DNA from: Conexivisphaera sp049976725
GTDB taxonomy: Archaea > Thermoproteota > Nitrososphaeria > Conexivisphaerales > Conexivisphaeraceae
Assembly (NCBI GenBank): GCA_049976725.1
Contig: JBMFHR010000004.1
Coordinates: forward strand, 1-64,000
Reading direction: 5' to 3'
Length of the DNA: 64,000 nt
The notes beneath the pieces are model-generated. The model was not told where the DNA came from. It saw nothing but the letters and a program-made list of their open reading frames with translations, and searched no databases. A program made the translations under genes and the position numbers. Positions 1-8,536 of this stretch are shown here, piece by piece (positions within the stretch are counted from its first letter, which is position 1; every line of letters starts with the position of its first letter).

Positions 1-151
1 GTCCCCTCTCGTAGAACCTCCTGAGCTTGTACCTCACGGTCTCCTCCGGCATCCCCAGCGTGCGGGCGACCGCCGCCAGGTTCCTGGGGCCCATCTCAGT
101 CAGGGCCCTCAGCAGGGCCTTTTCCCTATCGGCATCGGTTCTCCGCGGCAC
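1..151 (-). CDS. HTH transcriptional regulator, N-terminal part (cut by window edge)
   Basis: The minus strand from a GTG at 151 reads about 50 codons without a stop, with a clear helix-turn-helix: a leading basic segment, then AALLRALTEMGP-like helix, LAAVARTLGMPEETVRYKLRR as the recognition part. This resembles the N-terminal domain of archaeal Lrp/AsnC or ArsR-like regulators; the effector domain lies outside the window. A TATA-like box (CTTATAAA on the minus strand, 174-181) is centred 26-27 nt upstream, which supports the GTG start and a leaderless mRNA. The box contains the TAA stop of nadE. Confidence 0.75.
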   Translation of the reverse strand, partial: MPRRTDADREKALLRALTEMGPRNLAAVARTLGMPEETVRYKLRRFYERG

Positions 152-173
152 GTTACCGATATTCCAATTTGCC

Positions 174-181
174 CTTATAAA
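174..181 (-). promoter_or_regulatory. TATA box of the HTH gene, overlapping the nadE stop codon
   Basis: Minus-strand TTTATAAG at 174-181, centred about 26 nt before the GTG at 151. The nadE stop TAA (177-175) is inside it, so one sequence serves as both stop codon and promoter element. Confidence 0.6.
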
Positions 182-957
182 GGTAGCGCCGGGGATGGAA
201 TCGGGGCCCTCTTGTGCTCCGTCCTCCTGTGCCACTCCATTATCGCGTCCACGAGCCGGGGGTTGGACCTCCTGACCTCCTCGACCGGCTCCCCCCTGTC
301 GAATATCCTGTGGAGGATGGGATCGGCCTCCTCGTAGGAGAAGCCGAGCTCGTCGTCGGCGGTCTGGCCCGGCCAGAGCCTCGGGCTGCTCCTCTTGGAG
401 GCGACGGACTCCGGGACGCCGAGGGCGCGCGCCAGGGCCCTCACCTCAGTCTTGTAGAGCCCCAGTATGGGAGCAACGTCCACCCCGCCGTCCCCGTACT
501 TCGTGAAGTAGCCTAGTAGGTACTCGCTCCTGTCGCCGGTGCCCAGGACCAGCCTGTTCTCCAGGTTTGCGTAGTAGTACAGGAGGCCCATCCTGATCCT
601 GGCCCTGAGGTTGCCCTCCGCCAGCCTGGATGGCGGCAGGTACTTCAGGTACTCGTCGTGGATGGGGGCTATGTCGATCTCGACGCGCCTGACGCCGAAC
701 CTCTCGCAGAGGGACCTCGCGTCGGACAGGTCCCCCGGGGGAGTGAGCCTCGAGTCAGGCATCACCAGCGCCAGGACCCCCGATGGCCCGAGGGCGCGCG
801 AGGACAGCGCGAGGACGAGCGCCGAGTCGACGCCCCCGCTCACGCCGAGCACCGCGCCGGCGGCGCCGGCGGCCCTCACGCTGGACCTGATGAAGTCCTC
901 TATGGAGGCCGCGGCCCTCTCCAGGTCGAGGCCGCGCCTGACGGGCGACTCGAGCAT
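175..957 (-). CDS. nadE: NAD+ synthetase, ammonia-dependent type
   Basis: Makes NAD+ from nicotinic acid adenine dinucleotide, ATP and an amide donor; cytosolic, last step of NAD biosynthesis. The protein carries the N-type ATP pyrophosphatase P-loop SGGVDS (about residues 40-45) and the downstream NadE signatures GTGDRSEYLLGYFTKYGDGG and RALGVPESV, with KRSSPRLWPGQTADDELG near the C-terminus. Length of 260 aa fits the archaeal single-domain form without a glutaminase domain, so ammonia is the likely donor. The frame opens from a TTG at 1002, but an AAATAT box at 981-986 lies 26 nt before the ATG at 957, so I take 957 as a leaderless start. Divergent from the small gene at 1035. Confidence 0.93.
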   Translation of the reverse strand: MLESPVRRGLDLERAAASIEDFIRSSVRAAGAAGAVLGVSGGVDSALVLALSSRALGPSGVLALVMPDSRLTPPGDLSDARSLCERFGVRRVEIDIAPIHDEYLKYLPPSRLAEGNLRARIRMGLLYYYANLENRLVLGTGDRSEYLLGYFTKYGDGGVDVAPILGLYKTEVRALARALGVPESVASKRSSPRLWPGQTADDELGFSYEEADPILHRIFDRGEPVEEVRRSNPRLVDAIMEWHRRTEHKRAPIPSPALPL

Positions 958-1034
958 GCGGGGATCCGCCAGTAGGTCGGATATTTGCGTTTCCCAGCGC
1001 AACGTATTTCCCGGGAGCGCGGCACTCGGGGAGC

Positions 1035-1385
1035 GTGGGGCGCAGGATCTCCGCGAGGGGACTCCCGGATCCGCTGGAGGCCGCCGAGCTCGCCCTGAGC
1101 GTGGCTGAGGCGTCGGGCGCGAGCGGCTTCCAGTACAGGGTGCGCGGGCCCGGCGAGCTGGAGATCCTGCTGGATGGCGACGAGGGCCTGGCGGAGGACC
1201 TGGCGAGGATGATCGAGGAGATCTGGCCCGGGGCCAGCGCCTCGGTGGAGGCCTACGGCGGCAGGGTTATGGACGTAGACCTCTTCAAGAGGGTCCTCCA
1301 CGTGTTGGAGCACCCGGACGAGGTGCGCGAGCGGCGTCAGGGCCGCCCGAGCGACGCGCCGAACTCCAGGACGGAGCGCACCTGA
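1035..1385 (+). CDS. Small hypothetical protein (116 aa)
   Basis: Not recognised. The translation has natural composition and alternating helix/strand pattern (ELALSVAEASG helix, FQYRVRGPGELEILL strands, GLAEDLARMIEEIW helix, then a strand and a helical end), consistent with a small alpha/beta domain. Start is GTG at 1035; a weak TATA-like GTATTT lies at 1004-1009. The last 49 nt overlap the 3' end of the convergent MocA-phosphatase gene; the final 20 or so residues (rich in R, S, T) look like low-constraint overlap sequence. It could be a spurious ORF, but the body reads as coding. Confidence 0.5.
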   Translation: MGRRISARGLPDPLEAAELALSVAEASGASGFQYRVRGPGELEILLDGDEGLAEDLARMIEEIWPGASASVEAYGGRVMDVDLFKRVLHVLEHPDEVRERRQGRPSDAPNSRTERT

Positions 1386-2500
1386 CGGCGATTCCTCAGT
1401 GATCCCGGCCTCAGCGCGGAGACCTCCCTGACCGCGTCCGACGCGCCGTAGCCCTCCGCCACCACGAGGTAAGCCGCGAGCACCATGCCGGTCCTGCCCC
1501 TGCCGGATAGGCAGTGGACCAGGGACCTGCGGCCCATCCCCAGCTGCTCCACGAGGAAGTCGACCGCTTCCCGGAGCCTCTCCCGAGGCGCGGGCTTGCC
1601 GTTCCTCATGGGCACGTGCTTGATCAGGAAGCCGGAGCCGAGCAGCGACCCTGGCACCCACTCCGTGAGGGTCAGCACGGACTCGATCCCCTCGCGCGCC
1701 AGCCACTGCGCGCTCCTGCGGGTGGCCGGTATCCCGGAGGCCGCCAGCGAGCGGTCGCGGAACCACGAGAAGTTGTAGGGCCTGCCGGTGGCGGCCGACT
1801 GGGCCCACCTCAGGGCGCGCTCGAGCGGGTCGATGATCGCCTCGGCGTCCACGGGGGCGGCGGGGAAGGGGAAGTTATAGTCGTGTCGCCGCGGCCGGCC
1901 GCAGCCGGCGATGGACCTCAGCCGCTCCAGGTCCTCCAGCGTGTCCACGTCCAGCAGGACGCCCGGATAGCCCACGTCGACCTCCAGGAGGAGCTCGGCC
2001 CTGAGGGACATGTAGTCGGAGAGCCCGCGGTCCCCGCGGACGGACGAGCTGGCATCGTCGTACAGCTCCCTCCCCAGGAGCACGGGGTGGCCCCTGGAGC
2101 CGCCGTACCTGGGCGCTATGAGGGGGGCCGAGCTGTCCTCCCTGATCTCGGCGAGCAGCCTCGGGACGGCCGGCGGTATGAGCGGCATGTCGGCCGGCGC
2201 CAGCTCTATCGCGTCCGCCTGCTCCCTGAGGGCCGATATGGCGGCGCGCACGCTGGACGACAGGCCGGACGCGTAAGCGGGGTTCTCGACCTCGTGGAAA
2301 TCCAGTCCCTCGAGGGCGCGGACGATCGAGTCCCTGTCGTTGCCCGTGACGACGGCCAGGGGGAGGCCGGCGGAGACCGCCACCTCGGCCGAGGCCCTGA
2401 CGACGGGACGCCCGCAAATGTCGGCCAGCAGCTTGTTCCCCGGGAACCTGCGGGAGAGTCCGGCCGCCAGGAGGACGTAGTAGATCGGGCGCGAGCGCAA
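1337..2500 (-). CDS. MocA-like molybdenum cofactor cytidylyltransferase fused to a dual-specificity phosphatase
   Basis: Two domains in one 387-aa frame. Residues 1-200 are a MobA/MocA-type nucleotidyltransferase: LAAGLSRRFPGNKLL (10-25), PADMPLI (102-108), GHPVLLG and DVDTLEDL (184-191). MocA adds CMP to molybdopterin to make the MCD cofactor used by the xanthine oxidase family, matching the hydroxylase operon immediately upstream. Residues 240-387 resemble DUSP23-type dual-specificity phosphatases: NFSW at the domain start, LTLTE, and the Cys phosphatase loop HCLSGRGRTG (329-338) with LRPGS afterwards. TTG start at 2500, with CTTTAATC 26 nt upstream inside the stop of the preceding gene. 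I do not know this fusion; the phosphatase may act on an unrelated substrate. Confidence 0.85.
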   Translation of the reverse strand: MRSRPIYYVLLAAGLSRRFPGNKLLADICGRPVVRASAEVAVSAGLPLAVVTGNDRDSIVRALEGLDFHEVENPAYASGLSSSVRAAISALREQADAIELAPADMPLIPPAVPRLLAEIREDSSAPLIAPRYGGSRGHPVLLGRELYDDASSSVRGDRGLSDYMSLRAELLLEVDVGYPGVLLDVDTLEDLERLRSIAGCGRPRRHDYNFPFPAAPVDAEAIIDPLERALRWAQSAATGRPYNFSWFRDRSLAASGIPATRRSAQWLAREGIESVLTLTEWVPGSLLGSGFLIKHVPMRNGKPAPRERLREAVDFLVEQLGMGRRSLVHCLSGRGRTGMVLAAYLVVAEGYGASDAVREVSALRPGSLRNRRQVRSVLEFGASLGRP

Positions 2501-2523
2501 CGCGGATCCGGGGCGCCGCCCGC

Positions 2524-2531
2524 AGATTAAA
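2524..2531 (-). promoter_or_regulatory. TATA box of the MocA-phosphatase gene, containing the stop of the hydroxylase large subunit
   Basis: Minus-strand CTTTAATC centred about 27 nt before the TTG at 2500. The TAA stop (2529-2527) of the large subunit is the core of the box, so the fusion gene can be transcribed separately from the operon upstream. Confidence 0.55.
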
Positions 2532-4872
2532 GTAGTGGGCGGGCCCGGCCTCGGGGGCGCTCGCCCAGCAGCGCGGAGAGCCTGCCGGGCAGGACCCCGT
2601 GGCGGGCCAGGAGCCTGGAGAGCCTCTCGGCGTTCGCGGGGAGCTCGGTGGGCCTGGCGCCCGTCGCGTCCGCTATCGCGTCGGCTATCGCGGCCGCGAT
2701 CGGCACTATGCCCACCTCGCCGACGCCCTTGGCCCCGTAGGGGCCGCTCTCCTCGTAGCCATCGAGGAACTCCACCTCGATCGCCGGGACGTCGGGGGCC
2801 GTGGGCACGACGTACGTCGTGAAGTTGACGTTCAGCGGGAAACCATCCCTGTAGGAGAGCTCCTCCATGAGCGCGAACCCGACTCCCTGGATGGCGGCGC
2901 CCTCGACCTGCATCGCGGCGAGCTGGGGATTCACCACGCGGCCGGCGTCGACTATCAGGCGTATCCTCCGGGCGGTGGCGGTCGAGGTCAGCAGGTCCAC
3001 GTCCACCTCGGCCACCGCGAGCGCGAACGAGTACACCAGGTGCGGCAGCTCGCGAGCGCCCGCCAGCGGCCTGTCCACCCTGGGGACCTCGAATGTCGCC
3101 TCGAAGCGGGGCCGGGACCCCCTGGCCGCCATCGAGGCGGCGGCCTCGAAGATGTCGATGGAGCGCCCGGAACCCGCTCCCTGGAGCCCCGGCTCCTCCC
3201 TCACCCTGAAGCTGCCGGCCGCGTACTCGATCGACTGCGACTGCACCCCCAGGAGGCGGGACGCCTCCAGCGCCAGCCTGTTGAGGGCGGCCCTGGAGGC
3301 CGATATCAGCGCGTTGCCCGCGGCGTACAGCCCCCTGGAGGCCGAGCTGCCGCCGGTGTCGGGCGAGCTCGAGGTGTCGGCGTCGACGACCTCCACGGCG
3401 CTCACAGGCAGCTGGAGGGCCTCGGCCACCAGCTGGGCGCAGCCGGTTGCCAGGCCCTGCCCGTAGTCGGGGCTCGAGATGTAGGCCCTCACGCTCCTGG
3501 CCCGCGGGTCCACCTCGATGGCGGCCACCGGGTAGTCCGGCACCGCGCCATAGCCCACGCTCTTCATGCCCAGGGCGACGCCGATCCCCCTCCTGGTCCA
3601 GCCGTCGCCGGACCTGGGCCTCCTCAGCGGGGGCGCGCGGTCCAGGAGCTCCTGGATCGCGGGCGCCTGCTCGACGGGGACCCCGAAGGGCCCGGGCTCG
3701 CCCGGGGAGAGGGCGTTGATCCTCCTCAGCTCCAGCCTGTCCATGCCCAGCTCCTCAGCGAGCCTGTTGATCTGGGACTCCAGCGCGAAGCCGGCCTCCG
3801 GCGCGCCGAAGCCGCGCATCGCGCTCGAGATCCCGTTGTTCGTGTAGACCAGGATCCCCTCGATGTCGTAGTTGGGGATCCTGTAGGGGCCGTTGATGGC
3901 CTCGACCGCCAGCTCCATCATGGTGGGCCCGAAGCTCACGTAGGCACCGTTGTCGCCGAGGATGCGGGCAACGTTCGCGACCAGCCTCCCCTCCCTCGTC
4001 GCGCCGGTCCTCACCTCGATCTCGTAGGCCATCCTGTGGTAGCCCGCCGCCCCAGACTCCTCCCTGGTCCACTCCATCCTGACGGGCCTCCCGGTCCTCG
4101 CAGCCAGCAGCGCCAGGTGTATCTGGACCGTGACGTCGTCCTTGCCGCCGAAGGCGCCCCCCACTGGGTAACTGACAACCCTCACCCTCTCGGGGGATAC
4201 CCCCAGGGCGCGCGCCACCTGAACCCTGTCGCGGTACGGGTTCTGGCCCCCTACCACGAGGTTCACGAACCCCTCCTCGACCCAGGCTACGCCGCCCTCC
4301 GGCTCCAGGTACATGTGCTTCTGGAACTGGGTCCTGTAGGCGCCCTCGACGACGACCGCCGCGTTCTCCAGGGCGGTGTGCGGGTCGCCGTTCGCCGCCC
4401 TGATCCTCCACGCCACGTTGCCGCCCGGGTGGAGCTTGGGGGCGCCGGGCCTAAGGGCCTCCTCGACGGAAGACACCGCGGGCAGCGGCTCGTAGTCCAC
4501 GTGTATGAGCTCGAGGGCCATCTCGGCCGCCTCCTCGGTCTCCGCCGCGACGAGCGCCACGGGCTCCCCCACGTACCTCACCACGTCCTCCGCCAGGACA
4601 GGTATGTCCTGGACGACCGCCCCGTACCTGTTGAAGGGGACGTCCCTGGCGGTGAGCACGGCCCTCACGCCCGGGGCTGAGGCCGCGGCCGACGCGTCGA
4701 CCCTCAGGATCCTAGCGTGCGGGTGCGGGCTCCTGAGGACCTTCCCGTGCAGCATCCCCTCGAGGGCTAGGTCCGTCGGGAAGTTCGGCGACCCGCGGAC
4801 GCGGTCCCGCGCGTCGGCCTTCACCACGGATCTCCCCACGGCGAAGGCCGCGCGCTCCTCCTGGCGGCTCAC
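2527..4872 (-). CDS. Xanthine dehydrogenase-family molybdopterin-binding large subunit
   Basis: Catalytic subunit of a cytosolic molybdenum hydroxylase (aldehyde oxidoreductase/xanthine dehydrogenase/CO dehydrogenase superfamily). About residues 10-120 form the hammerhead domain (LRSPHPHARILRVD, VGEPVALVAAE); the rest binds the pterin: GGAFGGKDD, AMRGFGAPEAGFALES, and the catalytic glutamate loop GAKGVGEVG near the C-terminus. The CO dehydrogenase cysteine loop (AYRCSFR) is absent, so an aldehyde, purine or other heterocycle is a likelier substrate than CO. 781 aa, normal for the family. The start is GTG at 4872, overlapping the FAD subunit stop by 4 nt (GTGA); the longer upstream frame is a shadow. 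Third gene of the S-M-L operon. Confidence 0.93.
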   Translation of the reverse strand: MSRQEERAAFAVGRSVVKADARDRVRGSPNFPTDLALEGMLHGKVLRSPHPHARILRVDASAAASAPGVRAVLTARDVPFNRYGAVVQDIPVLAEDVVRYVGEPVALVAAETEEAAEMALELIHVDYEPLPAVSSVEEALRPGAPKLHPGGNVAWRIRAANGDPHTALENAAVVVEGAYRTQFQKHMYLEPEGGVAWVEEGFVNLVVGGQNPYRDRVQVARALGVSPERVRVVSYPVGGAFGGKDDVTVQIHLALLAARTGRPVRMEWTREESGAAGYHRMAYEIEVRTGATREGRLVANVARILGDNGAYVSFGPTMMELAVEAINGPYRIPNYDIEGILVYTNNGISSAMRGFGAPEAGFALESQINRLAEELGMDRLELRRINALSPGEPGPFGVPVEQAPAIQELLDRAPPLRRPRSGDGWTRRGIGVALGMKSVGYGAVPDYPVAAIEVDPRARSVRAYISSPDYGQGLATGCAQLVAEALQLPVSAVEVVDADTSSSPDTGGSSASRGLYAAGNALISASRAALNRLALEASRLLGVQSQSIEYAAGSFRVREEPGLQGAGSGRSIDIFEAAASMAARGSRPRFEATFEVPRVDRPLAGARELPHLVYSFALAVAEVDVDLLTSTATARRIRLIVDAGRVVNPQLAAMQVEGAAIQGVGFALMEELSYRDGFPLNVNFTTYVVPTAPDVPAIEVEFLDGYEESGPYGAKGVGEVGIVPIAAAIADAIADATGARPTELPANAERLSRLLARHGVLPGRLSALLGERPRGRARPLL

Positions 4873-5735
4873 GCCCTGGCCACCTCCTCCAGGGCGCGGT
4901 ACAGGAGGCCGGCGACCGCCATCCTCCTGTACTCGGCGCTTCCCCTCACGTCGCTGATGGGGCTGGACTCCTCGGCGGCCGCGAGCGCGGCGTCCCACAT
5001 GGAGTCCTCGGTCAGCTCCCTCCCCACGAGCGACGCCTCGGCCCTCCTGGACCTGATGACGGTGGGCGCCACGGCGCCCAGGGCTATCCTGGCGTCCTCC
5101 ACGGCGCCTCCCCTCACGCCGATGATCCCGGCCACGCTGGCGACCGATATCGCGTTCGCTGACCTGGGGCCCAGCTTCCTGAAGAACCAGCGGTACCCGG
5201 GGGGCTGCGCGCCGATCAAGATGCTCGCGACCAGCTCGTCCGGCCTCCTGGCGGTCCTGTGGGGGCCGACCAGGAAGTCCTCGATCGGCACGTCCCTCGC
5301 GCCGCCGGCGCTGACCAGCCTGATCGTGGCGCCCAGCACGCGGAGCGGCAGTATTCCGTCGCCCGCCGGCGAAGCCGTGCAGACGTTGCCGGCGAGGGTC
5401 GCGAGGTTCCTTATCTGGGGGGAGCCCACGGAGCGTGCGGCGGCCGCCAGGAGCGGGGCCGCGGAGCGCACCAGCCCGCTCCCGAGCAGGTCGGAGAACG
5501 TGGCGAGAGCCCCCACCTCCAGCTGGCCATCCTCAGCCCCGCGCACGTACCTGAGCTCGCCCAGCCCGGAGAGGTCCAGCAGCTCCGGCTCCTCGATCGC
5601 GCCGGACCTGAGCATGATCGAGACGTCGGTGGCGCCCGCGACTGGCCTCGCCGAGGCCTCCCGGGACGATAGGTGCTCGAGCGCCCCGGAGAGGGAGGAG
5701 GGCCTCTCGACGCGGATCTCGGAGCGGGGCCTCAA
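4869..5735 (-). CDS. FAD-binding medium subunit of the molybdenum hydroxylase
   Basis: Carries electrons from the Fe-S clusters through FAD. 288 aa with the vanillyl-alcohol-oxidase type FAD motifs: AGATDVSIMLR near residue 33, the second site IRNLATLAGNVCTASPAGD (about 108-126), and the C-terminal CODH_FAD_C part ANAISVASVAG with a final helix. The start is TTG at 5735, overlapping the 2Fe-2S subunit stop in a TTGA; upstream sequence in this frame is antisense-like shadow. Translationally coupled to both neighbours by 4-nt overlaps. Confidence 0.92.
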   Translation of the reverse strand: MRPRSEIRVERPSSLSGALEHLSSREASARPVAGATDVSIMLRSGAIEEPELLDLSGLGELRYVRGAEDGQLEVGALATFSDLLGSGLVRSAAPLLAAAARSVGSPQIRNLATLAGNVCTASPAGDGILPLRVLGATIRLVSAGGARDVPIEDFLVGPHRTARRPDELVASILIGAQPPGYRWFFRKLGPRSANAISVASVAGIIGVRGGAVEDARIALGAVAPTVIRSRRAEASLVGRELTEDSMWDAALAAAEESSPISDVRGSAEYRRMAVAGLLYRALEEVARA

Positions 5736-6211
5736 GGCCGCGCTTCCCCCGCCCTGAGGATCGCCCTGACTATTCTGGGGTAGGCGCCGCACCTGCAGAT
5801 GTTGCCCGATATGGACTCGAGGACCTCGTCCTCCGAGGGAGGCGTCCCCCGGTGACGCGAGTCCCTGAGGAGAGCGTACGACGCGACGAGGAACCCGGGC
5901 GTGCAGTAGCCGCACTGCACCGCGCCCTCCCCGACGAACGCGTCCTGGAGGGCGCGGAGGAGCGGATCGCCGGAGAGGCCCTCCAGCGTGACCACTTCGC
6001 GGCCCTCCACCTGGGAGGCCAGGACGGTGCACGAGGTCACGGGCCTCCCGTCCAGGAGGACGGTGCACGCGCCGCACTCGCCGGTCCCGCAGCCGCGCTT
6101 CACGCTCCTGATCCCCAGCTCCCCCCTGAGCACGTCCAGGAGCGAGGCCGCCGGCGGGACGCGGGCTGTGACGCGGGCGCCGTTGAGCGTGAACGATATC
6201 TCGGACCTCAA
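5732..6211 (-). CDS. [2Fe-2S] small subunit of the molybdenum hydroxylase
   Basis: First gene of the operon. It has the plant-type ferredoxin cluster motif CGTGECGACTVLLDG and the C-terminal four-helix cluster motif CGYCTPGFL ... SGNICRCGAYPRIV, i.e. both 2Fe-2S clusters typical of this subunit; about 160 aa as usual. An ATG at 6229 is in frame but lies only about 10 nt from the TATA region; a TTG at 6211 sits 26 nt from it and gives a protein starting just before EISFTLNG, the normal N-terminal strand. I therefore prefer 6211, with 6229 as the alternative. Divergent from pgk. Confidence 0.9.
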   Translation of the reverse strand: MRSEISFTLNGARVTARVPPAASLLDVLRGELGIRSVKRGCGTGECGACTVLLDGRPVTSCTVLASQVEGREVVTLEGLSGDPLLRALQDAFVGEGAVQCGYCTPGFLVASYALLRDSRHRGTPPSEDEVLESISGNICRCGAYPRIVRAILRAGEARP

Positions 6212-6227
6212 GCCGCTGGCCGGAACC

Positions 6228-6248
6228 ATTAAACCTTATAATAAAAGG
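6228..6248. promoter_or_regulatory. Bidirectional AT-rich promoter between the hydroxylase operon and pgk
   Basis: An AT-rich block ATTAAACCTTATAATAAAAGG holds a box for each direction: centre about 6238 is 26 nt from the TTG at 6211 (minus), centre about 6242 is 26 nt from the ATG at 6268 (plus). The two boxes overlap, so the promoters may exclude each other. Confidence 0.6.
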
Positions 6249-6267
6249 ATTGGCAGCTAGGGATGTT

Positions 6268-7548
6268 ATGAGATCCGGCTTCCGGCTGAGCGAGCTCGAG
6301 TTCCTGACCATGGACGACCTTGAGCCGGAGGGGAAGAGGCTGCTCGTCAGGGTCGACATAAACACGCCCGTGGACCCGAAGACCGGGAGGCTGATCGAGC
6401 GCACGAGGATAGAGGAGGCCGCGGTGACGCTCAGGGCCCTGAGCAGGTCGAAGGTCGTGGTCTGCAGCCACCAGGGGAGGGTCGGCGAGAGGGACTTCGT
6501 GTCGCTGGAGGAGCACGCCGAGATACTCTCGGAGGTCCTCGGGAGGAGGGTCAGGTTCATCGACGACGTCATCGGGCCGGCCGCCAGGAGGGAGGCGGAG
6601 GCCCTGAGCGACGGGGAGGTCCTGCTCCTGGACAACCTGAGGCTGATGTCGGAGGAGACGCAGCAGTACGGCTCGGTGGAGGATGCCGCTAGGACGTACA
6701 TAGTGCAGAGGCTGTGGAGGATGTTCGACGGCTTCGTCCTCGACGCGTTCCCGACGGCGCACAGGGCGCACCCGTCAATAATCGGCTTCCCGTACTACCT
6801 GCCGACCGCCGCCGGCGTGCTCGTCATGAAGGAGCTCAAACAGCTCCAGAAGCTGGAGATTGTGCAGAAGGGGCCGTTCACGGCCGTCCTGGGGGGCAGC
6901 AAGGTCAGGGACAGGCTGGAGGCGCTCGAGGCCCTCCTGGAGAACAGGAAGGCGGACAAGGTCCTGGTGACCGGGGTGCTTGCGCTCGTCTTCCTGAAGG
7001 CCGCCGACAGGTACAGGGGCAGGCTGGAGAAGGTGGACGACTGGGCCGTGTCGAAGGCCCGGGAGCTCCTCCAGAAGTACCCCTCGGTGATAGAGATGCC
7101 GAAGGACATGGCGATCCTGAGGGACGGGGCGCGCGCGGAGCTGCCGATCTCGGACCTGCCGCCCGACGCCCAGCCGCTCGACATAGGATCGAGGACAATC
7201 AGGGAGTACTCCAAGGTGATAAGGAGCAGCGGGACCGTCTTCATGAGCGGCCCGCCCGGCGCCTTCGAGGTGGAGGGGTTCGACGTGGGGACCCGCGAGC
7301 TCCTCCACGCCCTGGCGGCATCATTCGGGACAACGATAGTCAGCGGGGGACACCTGGCCACGGCGCTGGACAGGCTGGGCCTGAGCAAGTGGATAGACCA
7401 CGTGAGCTCCGCGGGCGGTGCGCTGATACAGGCGCTTGCAGGGAAGGAGCTGCCGCTCCTGAAGGCGCTGGAGTACTCGGCCAGGAAGATGAGGGAGGGC
7501 GGCTACAGGGAGTTCCTCGGGAGCAGAGCGGCCGCCCAGGGAGCGTGA
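6268..7548 (+). CDS. pgk: Phosphoglycerate kinase, archaeal type
   Basis: Interconverts 1,3-bisphosphoglycerate + ADP and 3-phosphoglycerate + ATP in glycolysis/gluconeogenesis. Visible signatures: RVDINTPVDP (substrate loop), SHQGRVG, LLLDNLR, AHRAHPSIIGFPY, GGSKVRDRLE, the nucleotide loop GPPGAFE, and GGHLATALDRLG near the end. 426 aa, typical of archaeal PGK. The usual SHQGRP reads SHQGRV here and the C-terminal glycine-rich loop is SAGGAL. ATG at 6268 lies 26 nt after the TATA box; the frame is open from a TTG at 6250 inside the promoter, which I reject. Short gap then the esterase gene with its own box. Confidence 0.95.
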   Translation: MRSGFRLSELEFLTMDDLEPEGKRLLVRVDINTPVDPKTGRLIERTRIEEAAVTLRALSRSKVVVCSHQGRVGERDFVSLEEHAEILSEVLGRRVRFIDDVIGPAARREAEALSDGEVLLLDNLRLMSEETQQYGSVEDAARTYIVQRLWRMFDGFVLDAFPTAHRAHPSIIGFPYYLPTAAGVLVMKELKQLQKLEIVQKGPFTAVLGGSKVRDRLEALEALLENRKADKVLVTGVLALVFLKAADRYRGRLEKVDDWAVSKARELLQKYPSVIEMPKDMAILRDGARAELPISDLPPDAQPLDIGSRTIREYSKVIRSSGTVFMSGPPGAFEVEGFDVGTRELLHALAASFGTTIVSGGHLATALDRLGLSKWIDHVSSAGGALIQALAGKELPLLKALEYSARKMREGGYREFLGSRAAAQGA

Positions 7549-7591
7549 CGGCCCGCCAGGTTTTTACCGTGGGGGACGGAACCCCGGGGCC

Positions 7592-8536
7592 GTGCCGCTG
7601 GATCCCAAGCTCAGGGAGATAATACGCTCCTCGCCGCCCTCGCCGGCGGATCCCGACAGCGTCCCGGCGGAGGAGATCAGGAGGGCCGCGGACGCCAGGA
7701 TGCTGGCGCTCCAGGGCGCCAAGGAGGAGGTGGGCTCCGTGGAGGACCTGTCGGCGAGGGGCAGGGAGGGCGACATCAGGGTCAGGATCTACAGGCCACG
7801 GGCCGGCGCGCGCGGGCTCCCGCTGGTCGTGTACTACCACGGGGGCGGGTTCGTCTACTACAGCGTGGAGACTCACGACAACATCTGCAGGCTGATCTCC
7901 AGGATGTCGGGCGCCGCAGTCATGTCGGTGGACTACAGGCTGGCCCCGGAGCACAAGTTCCCGGCGGCGGTCAACGACGCATACGACGCGCTCAGGTGGG
8001 CGGCGGAGAACGCGGGGAGGATCGGTATCGATCCTGGAAGGGTGGCGGTCGCGGGGGACAGCGCCGGCGGGAACCTGGCCGCGGCCGTCAGCCTCATGGC
8101 CCGCGACGAGGGCGCGCGCGACCTCATCAGGGCGCAGGTTCTCCTGTACCCCGTGCTCAACATGGTCGACATGTCGCCCTCCAGGTTCGAGTTCGCCGAG
8201 GGCTACCTGCTGGACGAGCGCATGGACAGGTGGTTCGTCCGTCAGTACCTGGCGGATCCGAGGGACGCGTACAGCCCCTACGCGTCGCCGATCCTGGCGA
8301 GCGACCTGAGCGGGCTGCCGCCCGCGCTCGTCGTGACCGCCGAGTACGACATGCTGAGGGACCAGGGCGAGGTCTACGCCCACAGGCTGAGGGCCGCCGG
8401 CGTGGACGCCACTGCCACGAGGTACCTGGGGATGACCCACGGGTTCCTGAGGTTCTACCCGGTCCTGCGGGCGGCGCGCGACGCGATCGCGCAGGTAGCG
8501 GGCTATCTCAGGGAAACGCTCAACGCGCCTGGCTGA
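7592..8536 (+). CDS. Alpha/beta-hydrolase esterase, hormone-sensitive lipase family
   Basis: Carboxylesterase acting on short to medium acyl esters by family precedent. The HSL oxyanion motif YYHGGGFVYYS, nucleophile elbow GDSAGGNLAAA, the acidic residue in VVTAEYDMLRDQG and the catalytic His in MTHGFLRF are all present in order. 314 aa, normal. GTG start at 7592 is 26 nt after a TTTTTA box (about 7561-7567), so leaderless. No signal peptide. Its neighbours (pgk upstream, CBS protein downstream) do not point to a physiological substrate. Confidence 0.92.
   Translation: MPLDPKLREIIRSSPPSPADPDSVPAEEIRRAADARMLALQGAKEEVGSVEDLSARGREGDIRVRIYRPRAGARGLPLVVYYHGGGFVYYSVETHDNICRLISRMSGAAVMSVDYRLAPEHKFPAAVNDAYDALRWAAENAGRIGIDPGRVAVAGDSAGGNLAAAVSLMARDEGARDLIRAQVLLYPVLNMVDMSPSRFEFAEGYLLDERMDRWFVRQYLADPRDAYSPYASPILASDLSGLPPALVVTAEYDMLRDQGEVYAHRLRAAGVDATATRYLGMTHGFLRFYPVLRAARDAIAQVAGYLRETLNAPG

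Noticed and set aside
2599..4680. 693-codon open frame antisense to the hydroxylase large subunit
   Set aside because: Composition is rich in R, G, P and H with no domain, and it mirrors a well supported gene. Antisense frames are long here because codons ending in G/C leave few reverse stops.
2527..4872. Aerobic CO dehydrogenase large subunit (CoxL)
   Set aside because: The CoxL active-site loop AYRCSFR is not present; the corresponding region reads SSAMRGFGAPE as in aldehyde/xanthine-type enzymes.
5736..6701. Upstream extension of the FAD-subunit frame
   Set aside because: Runs through the 2Fe-2S gene in another frame and antisense to pgk; TTG at 5735 restores a normal-length protein.
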